From Bowmanella dokdonensis (GTDB taxonomy: Bacteria > Pseudomonadota > Gammaproteobacteria > Enterobacterales > Alteromonadaceae), in NCBI RefSeq assembly GCF_017254865.1, contig NZ_JAFKCV010000003.1:124001-188000 (forward strand): a stretch of 64,000 nucleotides of DNA. The letters run 5' to 3'. Every line of letters starts with the position of its first letter. Position 1 is the stretch's first letter. This document shows positions 19,060 to 28,167 of the stretch, piece by piece. The notes under the pieces are model-generated. The model did no database searches. It was not told the origin of the DNA and was given only the letters and a program-made list of their open reading frames with translations. The translations under genes were made by a program, and so were the position numbers.

Positions 19060-19332
19060 GTGAATAAGTCTCAACTGATCGATAAAATTGCTGCAGGCGC
19101 AGATATTTCCAAAGCAGCTGCAGGTCGCGCACTCGACGCGTTTACTGATGCAGTCACTGATGCGCTCAAAGGTGGCGATCAAGTTGCGCTGGTTGGCTTT
19201 GGCACCTTCGCCGTACGTGAACGCGCCGCTCGCAGCGGACGTAATCCTCAAACCGGTGCGACCATTCAGATTGCCGCAGCCAAGGTTCCTTCTTTCAAAG
19301 CCGGTAAAGCCCTGAAAGACGCGTGCAACTAA
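19060..19332 (+). CDS. hupB: DNA-binding protein HU-beta
   Basis: 90-aa nucleoid protein that bends DNA as a dimer. The N-terminal helices ([21 protein letters not shown]) and the DNA-binding arm around RSGRNPQTG are intact, as is the conserved [13 protein letters not shown] segment. Translation starts at GTG, preceded by AAGGGG; E. coli hupB has been annotated with a GTG start too. The gene lies between lon and ppiD as in E. coli, with its own promoter and terminator. Confidence 0.97.
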   Translation: MNKSQLIDKIAAGADISKAAAGRALDAFTDAVTDALKGGDQVALVGFGTFAVRERAARSGRNPQTGATIQIAAAKVPSFKAGKALKDACN

Positions 19333-19354
19333 GCTGACAGAGAATCAGTAAAAG

Positions 19355-19379
19355 AGCGATGAGAGATCATCGCTTTTTT
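19355..19379 (+). terminator. Terminator of hupB
   Basis: Eight-bp stem AGCGATGA/TCATCGCT with loop GAGA, then a T run. Confidence 0.88.
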
Positions 19380-19572
19380 CTTTTATGCCACCCGAAAAGA
19401 CACCCATGGGATCAATCTTTTGCTACGCACAAGATTGCCCTGCACTGGGTGACCTTGTATCCCGCATTATCTTCCTGTTTGGTCTGGCTCTGGGTTATAA
19501 TCCGGCACATTTTCTGGCAAGCCGATCAGACCGATTGAGCCCTACCAATCAAATTGGAGTTTAAAGACCAAG

Positions 19573-21471
19573 ATGTTAGAGAGAATTAGAGAAGGATCCC
19601 AGGGCTTCTGGGCCAAGGCCATTCTTGGCCTGGTGATACTGACCTTTGCCCTGGCCGGGGTGGGTAGCTATCTGAATGCCAAGAGCGATCAGCCGGTTGC
19701 TACGGTTAACGGAGACGACATTCCTCAGTCCAGCCTAGAGCGTGCCTATCAGAATGAGCGGGCGAGGATGGAAGCTCAGTACGGTGATGCTTTTGCCAAC
19801 CTGATGGCCGATTCGGAATATATGAAGACATTCCGTCGCGGACTGCTGGACAGGTTGATCGCCGATAAGTTGCTCGAACAGACGGCCCGGGAAATGGGCT
19901 TGGGAGTCAGTGACGAGCAACTCAAGCAGGCAATTATTTCCATGCCTGAATTCCAGATCGCCGGTACTTTCAATAACGACAGATATCAGGCCATCCTGCG
20001 CCAGGCGGGTTTCCAGCCCAAGGATTTTCGCGACATGATGCGTACCGACATGACCCGCCAGCAGGTCGTTCGCGCCATGCTGGGCAGCGAGTTCAGCCTG
20101 GAGGGCGAAGTGCAGCAGGCCTACCAGCTGCAGCAGCAAAGCCGTGATATCAGCCACGTCCTGATTCCTGCCGCGAAATTCGTTGATTCCGTTGAAGTCA
20201 CCGATGATGAAATCAATCAGTACTACCAGGCCAATATCAGCCAGTTTGATACCCAGGAAAAAGTGGCCCTGCGTTATGTGGAGCTAAAGCTGGAAGATCT
20301 GATGTCGGCCATTGATGCCACAGAAGAGGAACTGGAAGCCCATTATCAGGCCAACCTGGACCAGTATCGGACTGAGGAAGAGCGTCGTGCTTCGCATATC
20401 CTGCTTGAAACAGGTGAAGATGAAGGTGCGGCCAGACAAAAGGCCGAGGATATACTGGCTCGCATAGAAGCGGGAGAGGACTTTGCAGAGCTGGCCAGTG
20501 AGGTCTCAGACGACACCTTCAGCGCAGAAAGCGGCGGCGATCTGGATTGGTTTGGCCGTGGCGTGATGGATCCGGCCTTCGAGGAGGCAGTGTTCAACCT
20601 GTCAGAGGAGGGAGACCTCAGCGGTATCGTTCAGAGCGACTTTGGTCTGCATATCATCAAGCTTACCGGTATCCGCCCTGAGCAGACGCAGACCCTTGAA
20701 CAGGTCCGTGAAGAAATTCTGACCCAGGTCAAGCGGGATAAGGCGCAGGCTGAATTTTACCGACTCCACCAGCAGATCGCGGAAGTGGCCTTCGAGATGC
20801 CTGACAATCTGGACGAAGTGGCGACCATAGCCGGTAATCCGGTGCAATCGACAGAACTGTTCAGCCGTGATCAGGCACCTGAGCTTTTTGCGGGTAATAT
20901 GATGCTCAATGCCGCGTTTTCCGAAGAACTGATAGAAGACAGGGTCAACAGTGAAGTCATGGACGTGGAAGACGATCATCTGGTGGTTTTCAGGGTTGCC
21001 GAACATGAGCCGCAGCGAACCCGCAGCCTGGATGAAGTCAGAACAGACATCATTGCCACTTTGAAAGACAACAAGGCTCAGCAACAGGCCTATGAATGGG
21101 CTGGCCAGTTGGTTGCGCAACTCAGGGACGGACAAAGCGTAGACAGCACTCTGGAAGAAAAATCTTTGCGATGGACCCCCGTAGAAGGTGTTCGCCGCTT
21201 TGGCGCCATGTTGCCGCCCGCGCTGGTGGAGCAAGCCTTTAAACTGCCAGCCACTGAAGGTGAGAATGTTGCAGCAGTCAATACGGCCGACGGCAATGTT
21301 GGGTTGGTCAGAGTCGAGACCATTCACGATGCACCGCAGGCGGAAGAATCGCTGCTGGCCAGTCTGGAACAGCGCCTGACTAGCAACCGTGGTCAGCAGC
21401 TCTATACGAACTTTGTCGAGGCCCTCAAAGCCAAGGCTGATATCGAGATTTACGCGGCACAACCTGAGTAG
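19573..21471 (+). CDS. ppiD: Periplasmic folding chaperone PpiD (peptidyl-prolyl isomerase, SurA-like)
   Basis: 632-aa inner-membrane-anchored chaperone working near the Sec translocon. Residues about 13-33 are the membrane anchor (AILGLVILTFALAGVGSYL), followed by a SurA-N-like chaperone region, a parvulin domain at about 270-360 (RRASHILLETGEDEG, FGRGVMDPAFEEAVF, SDFGLHIIKLTGI) and a second chaperone part. A perfect -10 TATAAT lies at 19496-19501 in the 190-bp gap before it, with a poor -35. The parvulin catalytic residues are only partly conserved in this family, so chaperone action may matter more than isomerase activity. Confidence 0.95.
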   Translation: MLERIREGSQGFWAKAILGLVILTFALAGVGSYLNAKSDQPVATVNGDDIPQSSLERAYQNERARMEAQYGDAFANLMADSEYMKTFRRGLLDRLIADKLLEQTAREMGLGVSDEQLKQAIISMPEFQIAGTFNNDRYQAILRQAGFQPKDFRDMMRTDMTRQQVVRAMLGSEFSLEGEVQQAYQLQQQSRDISHVLIPAAKFVDSVEVTDDEINQYYQANISQFDTQEKVALRYVELKLEDLMSAIDATEEELEAHYQANLDQYRTEEERRASHILLETGEDEGAARQKAEDILARIEAGEDFAELASEVSDDTFSAESGGDLDWFGRGVMDPAFEEAVFNLSEEGDLSGIVQSDFGLHIIKLTGIRPEQTQTLEQVREEILTQVKRDKAQAEFYRLHQQIAEVAFEMPDNLDEVATIAGNPVQSTELFSRDQAPELFAGNMMLNAAFSEELIEDRVNSEVMDVEDDHLVVFRVAEHEPQRTRSLDEVRTDIIATLKDNKAQQQAYEWAGQLVAQLRDGQSVDSTLEEKSLRWTPVEGVRRFGAMLPPALVEQAFKLPATEGENVAAVNTADGNVGLVRVETIHDAPQAEESLLASLEQRLTSNRGQQLYTNFVEALKAKADIEIYAAQPE

Positions 21472-21489
21472 TTGCCGTCTCGGATTAAT

Positions 21490-21518
21490 AAAAAACGCGG
21501 TGAATCACCGCGTTTTTT
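21490..21518. terminator. Bidirectional terminator between ppiD and sapF
   Basis: Near-perfect inverted repeat AAAAAACGCGG...CCGCGTTTTTT with A and T tracts on both sides, able to end both convergent transcripts. Confidence 0.88.
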
Positions 21519-21563
21519 ATACCTCATTTTCAGCTAGCTACCCCGGCAACAGCCCGTTCTGGA

Positions 21564-22346
21564 CTAGTCATCCCGCGTGATCAGCGCCTGATAGGCCTGA
21601 ATCAGGCGCTGGGTATACTCGGATTTCGGCCAGTTGAAGATGACGTCAGTCTTGCCGGATTCCACCACATTACCGTCAGCCAGCACCAGGATCCTGTCAC
21701 TGATATGCCGCACAATGCCAAGGTTGTGGGAGATGAAAATAAAACCGAGCCCCAGGTCACGTTGCAGCTTCATCAGCAGGTTCACGGTCTGCGAGCGCAC
21801 TGAAGGGTCGAGGGCCGCAAACGGCTCGTCAGCGACGATAATCTGCGGATTGAGGATAAGCGCCCTGGCTACCGCGACACGCTGACGCTGTCCCTCGGAG
21901 AGCATATGCCGATAGAAATACTGGTGTTCCGGCAGCATACCCACCTGAGTCAGCGTCAGCTCAATCTTTTTCTTACGGGACGGTGCATCCAGGTCGGTAT
22001 TCAGGATAAGCGGCTCTTCCAGCAGGCTTCCCAGAGTCAGAGCCGGGTTCAGTGATTCCTTGCTGTGCTGGAATATCATGCGGATGGCCCTGAAACGCTG
22101 TTGCTTATTTGAATGGCTCAGCGCCTCGCCGTTGAGCAGGATATTACCGCCAGAGGGACGCTCCACCCCCACCAGCAATTTGGCCAGCAGGGATTTTCCT
22201 GAGCCGTTCTCGCCCATTATTGCCATGGTTTCACCTGCCTTGAGTTCGAAGCTGACCGGGGCGAGACGGAAGATTTCCTTTTTACCCAACCAGGGGCGGA
22301 CCTTTTTGCAATAGGTCAGGTTGTTGACGGTTAACAACGGTGTCAT
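21564..22346 (-). CDS. sapF: Peptide ABC transporter ATP-binding protein SapF
   Basis: 260-aa ATPase, one of two in the Sap (sensitivity to antimicrobial peptides) importer. It has a canonical Walker A (GENGSGKS, near residue 45), signature LSEGQRQRVAVARAL, Walker B IIVADEPFAALDPS and a switch His (ISHNLG). The start overlaps the sapD stop (ATGA). Last gene of pspF-sapABCDF, read toward the shared terminator after ppiD. Because SapD here lacks a normal Walker B Glu, SapF probably supplies the competent hydrolysis site of the heterodimer. Confidence 0.93.
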   Translation of the reverse strand: MTPLLTVNNLTYCKKVRPWLGKKEIFRLAPVSFELKAGETMAIMGENGSGKSLLAKLLVGVERPSGGNILLNGEALSHSNKQQRFRAIRMIFQHSKESLNPALTLGSLLEEPLILNTDLDAPSRKKKIELTLTQVGMLPEHQYFYRHMLSEGQRQRVAVARALILNPQIIVADEPFAALDPSVRSQTVNLLMKLQRDLGLGFIFISHNLGIVRHISDRILVLADGNVVESGKTDVIFNWPKSEYTQRLIQAYQALITRDD

Positions 22347-23338
22347 GGCTTGTCCCTGTGCAACGGAAAATGACAGGCATAGTGATGATCATGGATGCGC
22401 CTGACGGCGGGCATTTTCACGCAATCCTTTTGTGCCCGCGGACATCTGGGTCCCAGACGGCAGCCGATGGGCAGATGTTGCAAGGTCGGAATGGTTCCCT
22501 CCAGACAGGATAAGGCAGCCTTGGGCGGCAGATCCCGGCGGAAACTCGGTGCGCTGTCCAGCAGTGCCTGTGTGTAAGGGTGCAGTGGTCGGCGCTTGAT
22601 TTGTGACATGCGTCCGCTTTCCACTGTTTGCCCACAGTAGAGGACGGTCATAGTGTCCGCCATGGCTGAAATGGCCAGCAGGTCATGGCTGACAAAAAGT
22701 ATGCTCAGTCCCCTTGTCTTGTTGAGTTTGGCCAACAGCCTCAGGACCTGAATCTTGGTCGTTGTTTCCATACCCATGGTCGGGTTATCGGCAATCAGCA
22801 ACTTAGGATCTGAGACCAGGGCCATGGCGATGGCGAACTTCTGGCATACGTCATCCGGTAACTGATGAGGGTAACTGGACAGGCAGAGTTCGTGGTTCCT
22901 GATCCCCACCTTGTGCAATTGTTGCATGGCGATGGTGTGGCGTTGTGCACGACGCTGCCAGAACCAGCCTTTGTCCAGCATGCTGTCGGGAATGCTTTCG
23001 CCTATTTGCTCACCCAGGGTCGCAGAGGGATCCAAGGTGGTGGTCGGATTCTGCAACACAACCGACATCTCATTGCGGGTAATATTACGCCTCTGCGTGT
23101 CCGACATGGACAGCAGGTCCCGGCCCTTCCAGTTCATTCTGTCGGCGGTAACCCGCCACCTGTCAGGCAGTGCGCCGACGATGGACTTGACTATCAGGCT
23201 CTTGCCCGACCCCGACTCTCCCACCAGGGCACGCACCTCTTTGCTGTCGATGCTCAGGTTGATTTTGTCCAGGGCTTTGACCCAGCCAAGGGCGGTATCG
23301 ATTTCCAGGGTCAGGTTCTTGATATCCAGCAGAGGCAT
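22343..23338 (-). CDS. sapD: Peptide ABC transporter ATP-binding protein SapD (degenerate ATPase)
   Basis: 331-aa ATPase partner of SapF. Walker A GESGSGKS is intact, but the signature segment (YPHQLPDDVCQKFAIAMAL) lacks LSGGQ and Walker B reads LLIADNPTMGM, with Asn where the catalytic Glu normally is. The C-terminal oligopeptide-transporter segment with conserved cysteines is present (LPIGCRLGPRCPRAQKDC). E. coli SapD, as I recall it, also has an unusual signature but keeps ADEPT. Overlaps sapC by one base and sapF by four. SapD has been linked to TrkH/TrkG potassium uptake in E. coli. Confidence 0.92.
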   Translation of the reverse strand: MPLLDIKNLTLEIDTALGWVKALDKINLSIDSKEVRALVGESGSGKSLIVKSIVGALPDRWRVTADRMNWKGRDLLSMSDTQRRNITRNEMSVVLQNPTTTLDPSATLGEQIGESIPDSMLDKGWFWQRRAQRHTIAMQQLHKVGIRNHELCLSSYPHQLPDDVCQKFAIAMALVSDPKLLIADNPTMGMETTTKIQVLRLLAKLNKTRGLSILFVSHDLLAISAMADTMTVLYCGQTVESGRMSQIKRRPLHPYTQALLDSAPSFRRDLPPKAALSCLEGTIPTLQHLPIGCRLGPRCPRAQKDCVKMPAVRRIHDHHYACHFPLHRDKP

Positions 23339-24231
23339 TATTGGGTCAACCTGTTCTTCAGGGCGGTACGCAGGCCGTCACCGACCAGATTAATGGACAA
23401 TACCATCAGGAAAATAGCGGCGCCAGGCAATGCAATACTCCAGGGGGCCACATAGGCTGTTTCCAGCGAATCGGACAACATGGCGCCCAGTTCAGGGGAA
23501 GGGGATTGGGCACCCAGGCTCAGAAATCCCAGTGCGGAAACATCCAGGATGGCAACCGACAAGGCCATGGTGCCCTGCACAACCAGCATCTCTATCATAT
23601 TGGGCAAGATACTGTGAAACAGGATCCTGTTGTTGCCGGCTCCGTCCAGCCTGGCGGCGGTGACGTATTCTTTGTGAAACTCCCGGCGCACAATGTCCCG
23701 GGTCTGGTGGATAAACTGTGGGATCAGGGCGAGTGAGATGGCCCACATGGCATTCATCAGGCCGGTACCGAGAATGGCCACGATGATGATGGCAATCAAC
23801 AGAGTCGGGATAGCCATGATGGCATCCAGCAGATGGTTGATAACACTGGAACGAATACCCCGGCTCATGCCCGCATAAGCGCCAATACTGCAGCCAACCA
23901 GCATGGACAATATGACGAGGATAAAACTGACCCCAAAAGTGATGCGGCAACCGTGCGCCACCCGGGTGAGGATATCCCGGCCGAGGGCATCAGTGCCAAA
24001 CAAGTGCTCGATGTCACCGTTGGCAGCCCATGCCGGCGCCAGCAATAAGGCGTCGGTGTTCTGCTGTAAGGGGCCGTAAGGCAATAGCATGGGACCCACC
24101 AGTGAAGTCAGCAGAAAAAAGACCAGACACCAGAGTCCCCCCAGAGCGATATGGTTGCGCTGAAATTCATTCCAGGTCTGACGCATGGGGGAGGGATAGA
24201 CTTCTTCCTCATAGAAACTAGACTTGGGCAT
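23338..24231 (-). CDS. sapC: Peptide ABC transporter permease SapC
   Basis: 297-aa inner-membrane permease of the binding-protein-dependent type with about six helices; a cytosolic N-terminal stretch precedes the first (IALGGLWCLVFFLLTSLVG). The EAA loop that docks the ATPases is visible (EYVTAARLDGAGNNRILFHSILPNM). It overlaps sapB by 14 bp and sapD by one base (TAATG). With SapB it should form the membrane channel for peptide substrates captured by SapA. Confidence 0.92.
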   Translation of the reverse strand: MPKSSFYEEEVYPSPMRQTWNEFQRNHIALGGLWCLVFFLLTSLVGPMLLPYGPLQQNTDALLLAPAWAANGDIEHLFGTDALGRDILTRVAHGCRITFGVSFILVILSMLVGCSIGAYAGMSRGIRSSVINHLLDAIMAIPTLLIAIIIVAILGTGLMNAMWAISLALIPQFIHQTRDIVRREFHKEYVTAARLDGAGNNRILFHSILPNMIEMLVVQGTMALSVAILDVSALGFLSLGAQSPSPELGAMLSDSLETAYVAPWSIALPGAAIFLMVLSINLVGDGLRTALKNRLTQ

Positions 24232-25249
24232 GAAATTGTCTCTTGCTCAGGGGGTAGATGAGACGGATGATAATATCCACGGCGATGGTAAAGATGACTA
24301 CCAGGGAAGAGACGGCCAGCATGCCCCCTCTGATAGCCGGAAAATCCCGCTGGTAAATGGCCTGGATCAGCCATTCTCCGATACCGGGCCAGGAAAAAAT
24401 CACCTCAATTATCATCGCATTGGTCAGCAGCACGGTAAACTGCATGGCCAACTGGGGCATAATGGGTAGTAAGGCGTTCTTCATGCCGTGCCGCCAGAAC
24501 ACTTGTGCATGGCTCAGTCCCTTGGCATAGGCAGCTTTGATATAATCACTGCTCATGACATTGATCACCGAGCGTCGGGTCAGTCGGATTACCAGAGCGC
24601 TGGTTACGATGGACAGGGACAGGGTGGGCAGAACCAGGTGTCTTATCGCATCGTTGAGGACCGCCGATTTATCTGAGATGTCTGCAAGCAGGATATCTAT
24701 CAGCATAAACCCGCTCTGATGTGGGACTTCGTAAAGCAGACTCAACCTGCCTGAGATGGGCAACATGCCCCACTGCAGGGCAAAAATCAGGATAAGCAGC
24801 AGGGCTAGCCAGAATACCGGAACGGAGAATCCCATCAGACTGACCGACAAAATGCCCATGTCGGCGAACTTCCGGTGTTTAAGACCCGCCATGATTCCCA
24901 GGGGTAACCCTACCAGCAGCGATATCAGCATGGCATAAAAGCTCAGTTCCAGACTGGCCGGCAGGAACTGCAGAATATCCTGAAAAACGGGATTCTGCGA
25001 AGTCAGGCTCAGCCCCCAGTTGCCAGCCAGAGTCAGCTTCAGGTATTGCCAGAAACCGGCAACATAGCCCTGATCCAGGGCATACATCAGTCTGAGCTGG
25101 GCGGACTGATCGGCCGAAGGAGAGGGATTGCCCGAGAGGTTTATCAGCGGGTCGCCCGGAACCAGAAAAGCCAGGATATAGGAGGCAATGCAGAGGATCA
25201 GCAGGGTAATTACCAGCAGATTCAATCGACGGCCGAGATAAATCAACAT
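24218..25249 (-). CDS. sapB: Peptide ABC transporter permease SapB
   Basis: 343-aa inner-membrane permease, DppB-like. The first helix lies at about residues 9-29 (LLVITLLILCIASYILAFLVPGDP follows family layout), then a periplasmic stretch and five further helices. The EAA loop is DYIKAAYAKGLSHAQVFWRHGMKN in shape, near residue 235. It starts two bases after the sapA stop and overlaps sapC by 14 bp. Confidence 0.92.
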   Translation of the reverse strand: MLIYLGRRLNLLVITLLILCIASYILAFLVPGDPLINLSGNPSPSADQSAQLRLMYALDQGYVAGFWQYLKLTLAGNWGLSLTSQNPVFQDILQFLPASLELSFYAMLISLLVGLPLGIMAGLKHRKFADMGILSVSLMGFSVPVFWLALLLILIFALQWGMLPISGRLSLLYEVPHQSGFMLIDILLADISDKSAVLNDAIRHLVLPTLSLSIVTSALVIRLTRRSVINVMSSDYIKAAYAKGLSHAQVFWRHGMKNALLPIMPQLAMQFTVLLTNAMIIEVIFSWPGIGEWLIQAIYQRDFPAIRGGMLAVSSLVVIFTIAVDIIIRLIYPLSKRQFHAQV

Positions 25250-25250
25250 C

Positions 25251-26867
25251 TTATTGCATCGCCTTATCCACCTTGGCGAATCTTATGCCGCCGAAAGGAT
25301 TGATCTCCAAACCGGTGATTCCCCGCCTGTAGGCCTGGAATCGGTAAGCGTGGGCAATGGGTACCAGCGGCATTTGTGCAGAGAGAATGTCATTAGCCTG
25401 CTGATAGTAATACTGGCGGATCTCCTCCTCGGTATAGCGCAGGGCTTCATCAATCAGATCGTCATAAGCCGGATTGCACCAGCCCGCCCGGTTGGTGCCG
25501 GATGCAATGGCTGAACAGCTCAGCAGCGGACGGTAGAAATTGTCCGGATCGGCGTTGTCCGCCGACCAGCCTATCAGCACAGAGTCATGCATACCTTGTC
25601 TGAGCAATCGCCGGAATGTAGCCCACTCGTAGCTGACAATATTGGCCCGGATCCCCACCCGCTGAAGGTAGCTCTGTATCAGCTCCGCCATCTTGGTGGC
25701 ATTGGGGTTGTAAGCCCGCTCAACCGGCATGGCCCAGATGTCCATGCTGAACCCGGCCGGGATATTGGCTTCATCCAGTAATTGCCTGGCCATCACCGGG
25801 TTATAGTGCACTTCCTTCTGTGATTCATCATAGGCCCATGAAGTCGGGGGAATCAGTCCTTTGGCGGCCACCGCACTGTCAAAGTAAACGGCGTCCAGTA
25901 AAGTGTTCTTGTCGATGGCCATGGCCAGGGCACGCCTGACACGTTCGTCGTCAAACGGCGGCTTGTTGGTGTTGAAAGCCCAGAAGCCGACGTTAAGTCC
26001 GGGCTTTTCTTCCAGGACCAGATCGGGTCTTTCCTCCACTACCTTCAGTTCTGTCTGGGCGGGAAAAGCAATGACGTCACACTCCCCCGTGATCAGCTTG
26101 GCCAGTCGCATGGAACTGCTTGGGGTGATATCGAAGATCAGGTGCTTCTGGTGGGCCGGACCATCCCAGTAGTCCGGATGTCTCTGATAGCGAATGTAAT
26201 TATTCTTACGAAAGCGTTCAAACTTAAAAGGTCCGGTGCCGATGGGGAGAGTGTCGATGGAGTCTGGATCGCCGGCTGCCATCAATTGGTCTGCATATTC
26301 TTGCGAGAGCATAACGGAAAAGTCTGTGGCCAGTGTCGCCAGGAAGGAGCTGTCCGGCTTCTTGAGTTTGATTTCCACCCTGTAACCATTGATACGATTG
26401 ACTTCTTCCACCATTTCCTGCAAACCCAGGCTCTCGAAGTAGGGATAGGTTCCTCCGGAAACAGCGTGGAAAGGATGGGTGCTGAGCCTCCAGCGGTTGA
26501 TGCTGAACAACACATCATCGGCATTGAAGAGCCGGGTCGGCTGAAAATACTCTGTGCTGTGAAAAGTTACGTCCTTACGCAACTGCAGGGTATAGGTCAG
26601 GCCATCGTCACTGACCAGCCAACTGCTTGCCAGGGCAGGGACTATCTTGCTGGTTTGCGAGTCAAACTCCAGGAGTCGGTCATAAATCTGATGGGCAGCG
26701 GCATCGGCGGTCGTGCCGGAGATATCCAACTGTGGATTAAAGGTTACCGGACTGCCTTCTGAACAGTAGATGAGTCCCTGACGTTGCACCGTTCTGTCCT
26801 GCAGATCCTGGCAGCCGGTGCCCAAGGGAACCAGCATAGCCAGGCCCAGCCAGTGCAATTTATTCAT
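25251..26867 (-). CDS. sapA: Peptide-binding lipoprotein SapA
   Basis: Solute-binding protein of the DppA/OppA type (SBP family 5), about 538 aa. The N-terminal signal ends in a lipobox-like PLGTGC, so it may be a lipoprotein tethered to the inner membrane, unlike a free periplasmic form. Family segments include PVTFNPQLD near the start and RNNYIRYQRHPDYWDG, adjusted here as NYIRYQRHPDYWDG. In Haemophilus, SapA binds antimicrobial peptides and haem; the ligand here is unknown. The ATG at 26867 overlaps the pspF stop by one base, so pspF leads the sap operon. Confidence 0.92.
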   Translation of the reverse strand: MNKLHWLGLAMLVPLGTGCQDLQDRTVQRQGLIYCSEGSPVTFNPQLDISGTTADAAAHQIYDRLLEFDSQTSKIVPALASSWLVSDDGLTYTLQLRKDVTFHSTEYFQPTRLFNADDVLFSINRWRLSTHPFHAVSGGTYPYFESLGLQEMVEEVNRINGYRVEIKLKKPDSSFLATLATDFSVMLSQEYADQLMAAGDPDSIDTLPIGTGPFKFERFRKNNYIRYQRHPDYWDGPAHQKHLIFDITPSSSMRLAKLITGECDVIAFPAQTELKVVEERPDLVLEEKPGLNVGFWAFNTNKPPFDDERVRRALAMAIDKNTLLDAVYFDSAVAAKGLIPPTSWAYDESQKEVHYNPVMARQLLDEANIPAGFSMDIWAMPVERAYNPNATKMAELIQSYLQRVGIRANIVSYEWATFRRLLRQGMHDSVLIGWSADNADPDNFYRPLLSCSAIASGTNRAGWCNPAYDDLIDEALRYTEEEIRQYYYQQANDILSAQMPLVPIAHAYRFQAYRRGITGLEINPFGGIRFAKVDKAMQ

Positions 26868-27964
26868 CAATCCTGCTCTCTTGCTGCGGTATCCAGCAGA
26901 TTGTACTTTTTCAGGTAGCCTCTGAGTTGATGGTAAGTCAGCCCCAGTTTGTCGGCAGTCTTTTTCTGGTTGAACTGACTTTCCGACAGAGCCTTGCGTA
27001 ACAGATCCATTTCAAAGTCCTGGGACAGCGTCTTCAGATCGACCGGGAATTGGAAATGAGGGAGCTGATTTGCGGCCCCGTTGTGGCTGTTGGCTGAAGG
27101 AAGACTCTCCGGCTTTTTCTCAGAGACCGTTGAGACAGATGGTGTGATTCTGTCACGGGTTTTAATCCTCCCCGTGGGCCGATAAGGCGATTCGAAGGGA
27201 TCGAGGACAATCTGATGGACGGGTAAATGGGGATTATTACACCGGTAAACTGAACGCTCGACGACATTCTTTAACTCCCGGACATTGCCGGGCCAGTCAT
27301 ATTCCAGCAAGGTCCGTTTGGCTCTCTCGGTAAAGCCACTGAACAATTCCATCTCAAGTTCGCGGGCCATATTGATGGCGAAATGCTCTGCCAGGATCAG
27401 GATATCCTCCAGGCGCTCCCGTAAAGGAGGCAGGGTAATGACGTCAAAGGCAAGCCGATCCAGCAGGTCGGCGCGGAATTCTCCCTGTTCGGCCAGCGCG
27501 GGCAAATCTTCATTGGTGGCGGCAATCAGGCGTACATCCACCTTGATACTACGGGAGCCGCCAACCCGCTCAAACTCACCGTACTCAATGACCCGCAGCA
27601 GCTTTTCCTGAATCAGCCCTGACGTATTGGCCAACTCATCCAGGAACAGAGTGCCGTTGTTGGCGGTTTCAAATCGGCCCTCACGTTTTTTGGCCGCACC
27701 GGTAAAGGCACCGGCTTCATAACCGAACAGTTCACTTTCCAACAGATTGTCGTTCAGGGCAGCGCAGTTAAGCTTCAGATACGCCTGATCCCAGCGTCCG
27801 GAAAGATAATGTAACCTTGCTGCAACCAGCTCCTTACCCGTGCCCCTTTCTCCGATGATCATGACAGGCTTGTTAAGAGGAGCGATTTGGGATATCTGTT
27901 CCAATACTTCCAGAAAACTGTTGGATTGGCCTATCAGATTGTCTTGTTGGCGAAAACGGCTCAC
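26867..27964 (-). CDS. pspF: Phage shock protein operon activator PspF
   Basis: Sigma-54 activator of the psp genes, held inactive by PspA until membrane stress. 365 aa, somewhat longer than E. coli PspF because of an added linker (about residues 265-320) before the HTH. There is no receiver domain: the AAA+ domain starts at once, with Walker A GERGTGKE near residue 38, the sigma-54-contact motif GAFTGA near 85 and Walker B GTLFLDEL. The C-terminal Fis-type HTH is KKTADKLGLTYHQLRGYLKK. It starts with GTG, with GGA 5 nt upstream. Divergent from pspA and translationally linked to sapA. Confidence 0.95.
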   Translation of the reverse strand: MSRFRQQDNLIGQSNSFLEVLEQISQIAPLNKPVMIIGERGTGKELVAARLHYLSGRWDQAYLKLNCAALNDNLLESELFGYEAGAFTGAAKKREGRFETANNGTLFLDELANTSGLIQEKLLRVIEYGEFERVGGSRSIKVDVRLIAATNEDLPALAEQGEFRADLLDRLAFDVITLPPLRERLEDILILAEHFAINMARELEMELFSGFTERAKRTLLEYDWPGNVRELKNVVERSVYRCNNPHLPVHQIVLDPFESPYRPTGRIKTRDRITPSVSTVSEKKPESLPSANSHNGAANQLPHFQFPVDLKTLSQDFEMDLLRKALSESQFNQKKTADKLGLTYHQLRGYLKKYNLLDTAAREQD

Positions 27965-28054
27965 TGCAATCCTTAAAAGTGGTCTAAAAGACTAATTTGT
28001 GGTTGGGATTAATAATATTCCAGGCAAACCTAAAAAGGTAGCAATTTAATAAGG

Positions 28055-28069
28055 CTCTTAAATCAAGAG
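28055..28069. promoter_or_regulatory. Candidate PspF upstream activating site
   Basis: Inverted repeat CTCTTaaatcAAGAG in the pspF-pspA gap, about 20 bp upstream of the sigma-54 element. Assigned to PspF only by its position. Confidence 0.35.
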
Positions 28070-28087
28070 GTTAGCTAATTGTAGCGG

Positions 28088-28104
28088 TTGGCCTGGTAAT
28101 TGAA
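28088..28104 (+). promoter_or_regulatory. Sigma-54 promoter of pspABC
   Basis: TTGGCCTGGTAATTGAA fits the -24/-12 pattern TTGGCACG-N4-TTGCA: the GG at -24, the TTG at -12 and the 10-nt spacing are conserved, while the -12 GC reads GA. It lies about 65 bp before the pspA ATG, in the expected place beside a divergent pspF. Confidence 0.75.
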
Positions 28105-28167
28105 TAGTAAAACCCAGACGAGGCCAAAGCCATGGCCATCGCAGTCAATGACAAAGAGGTATGCATT

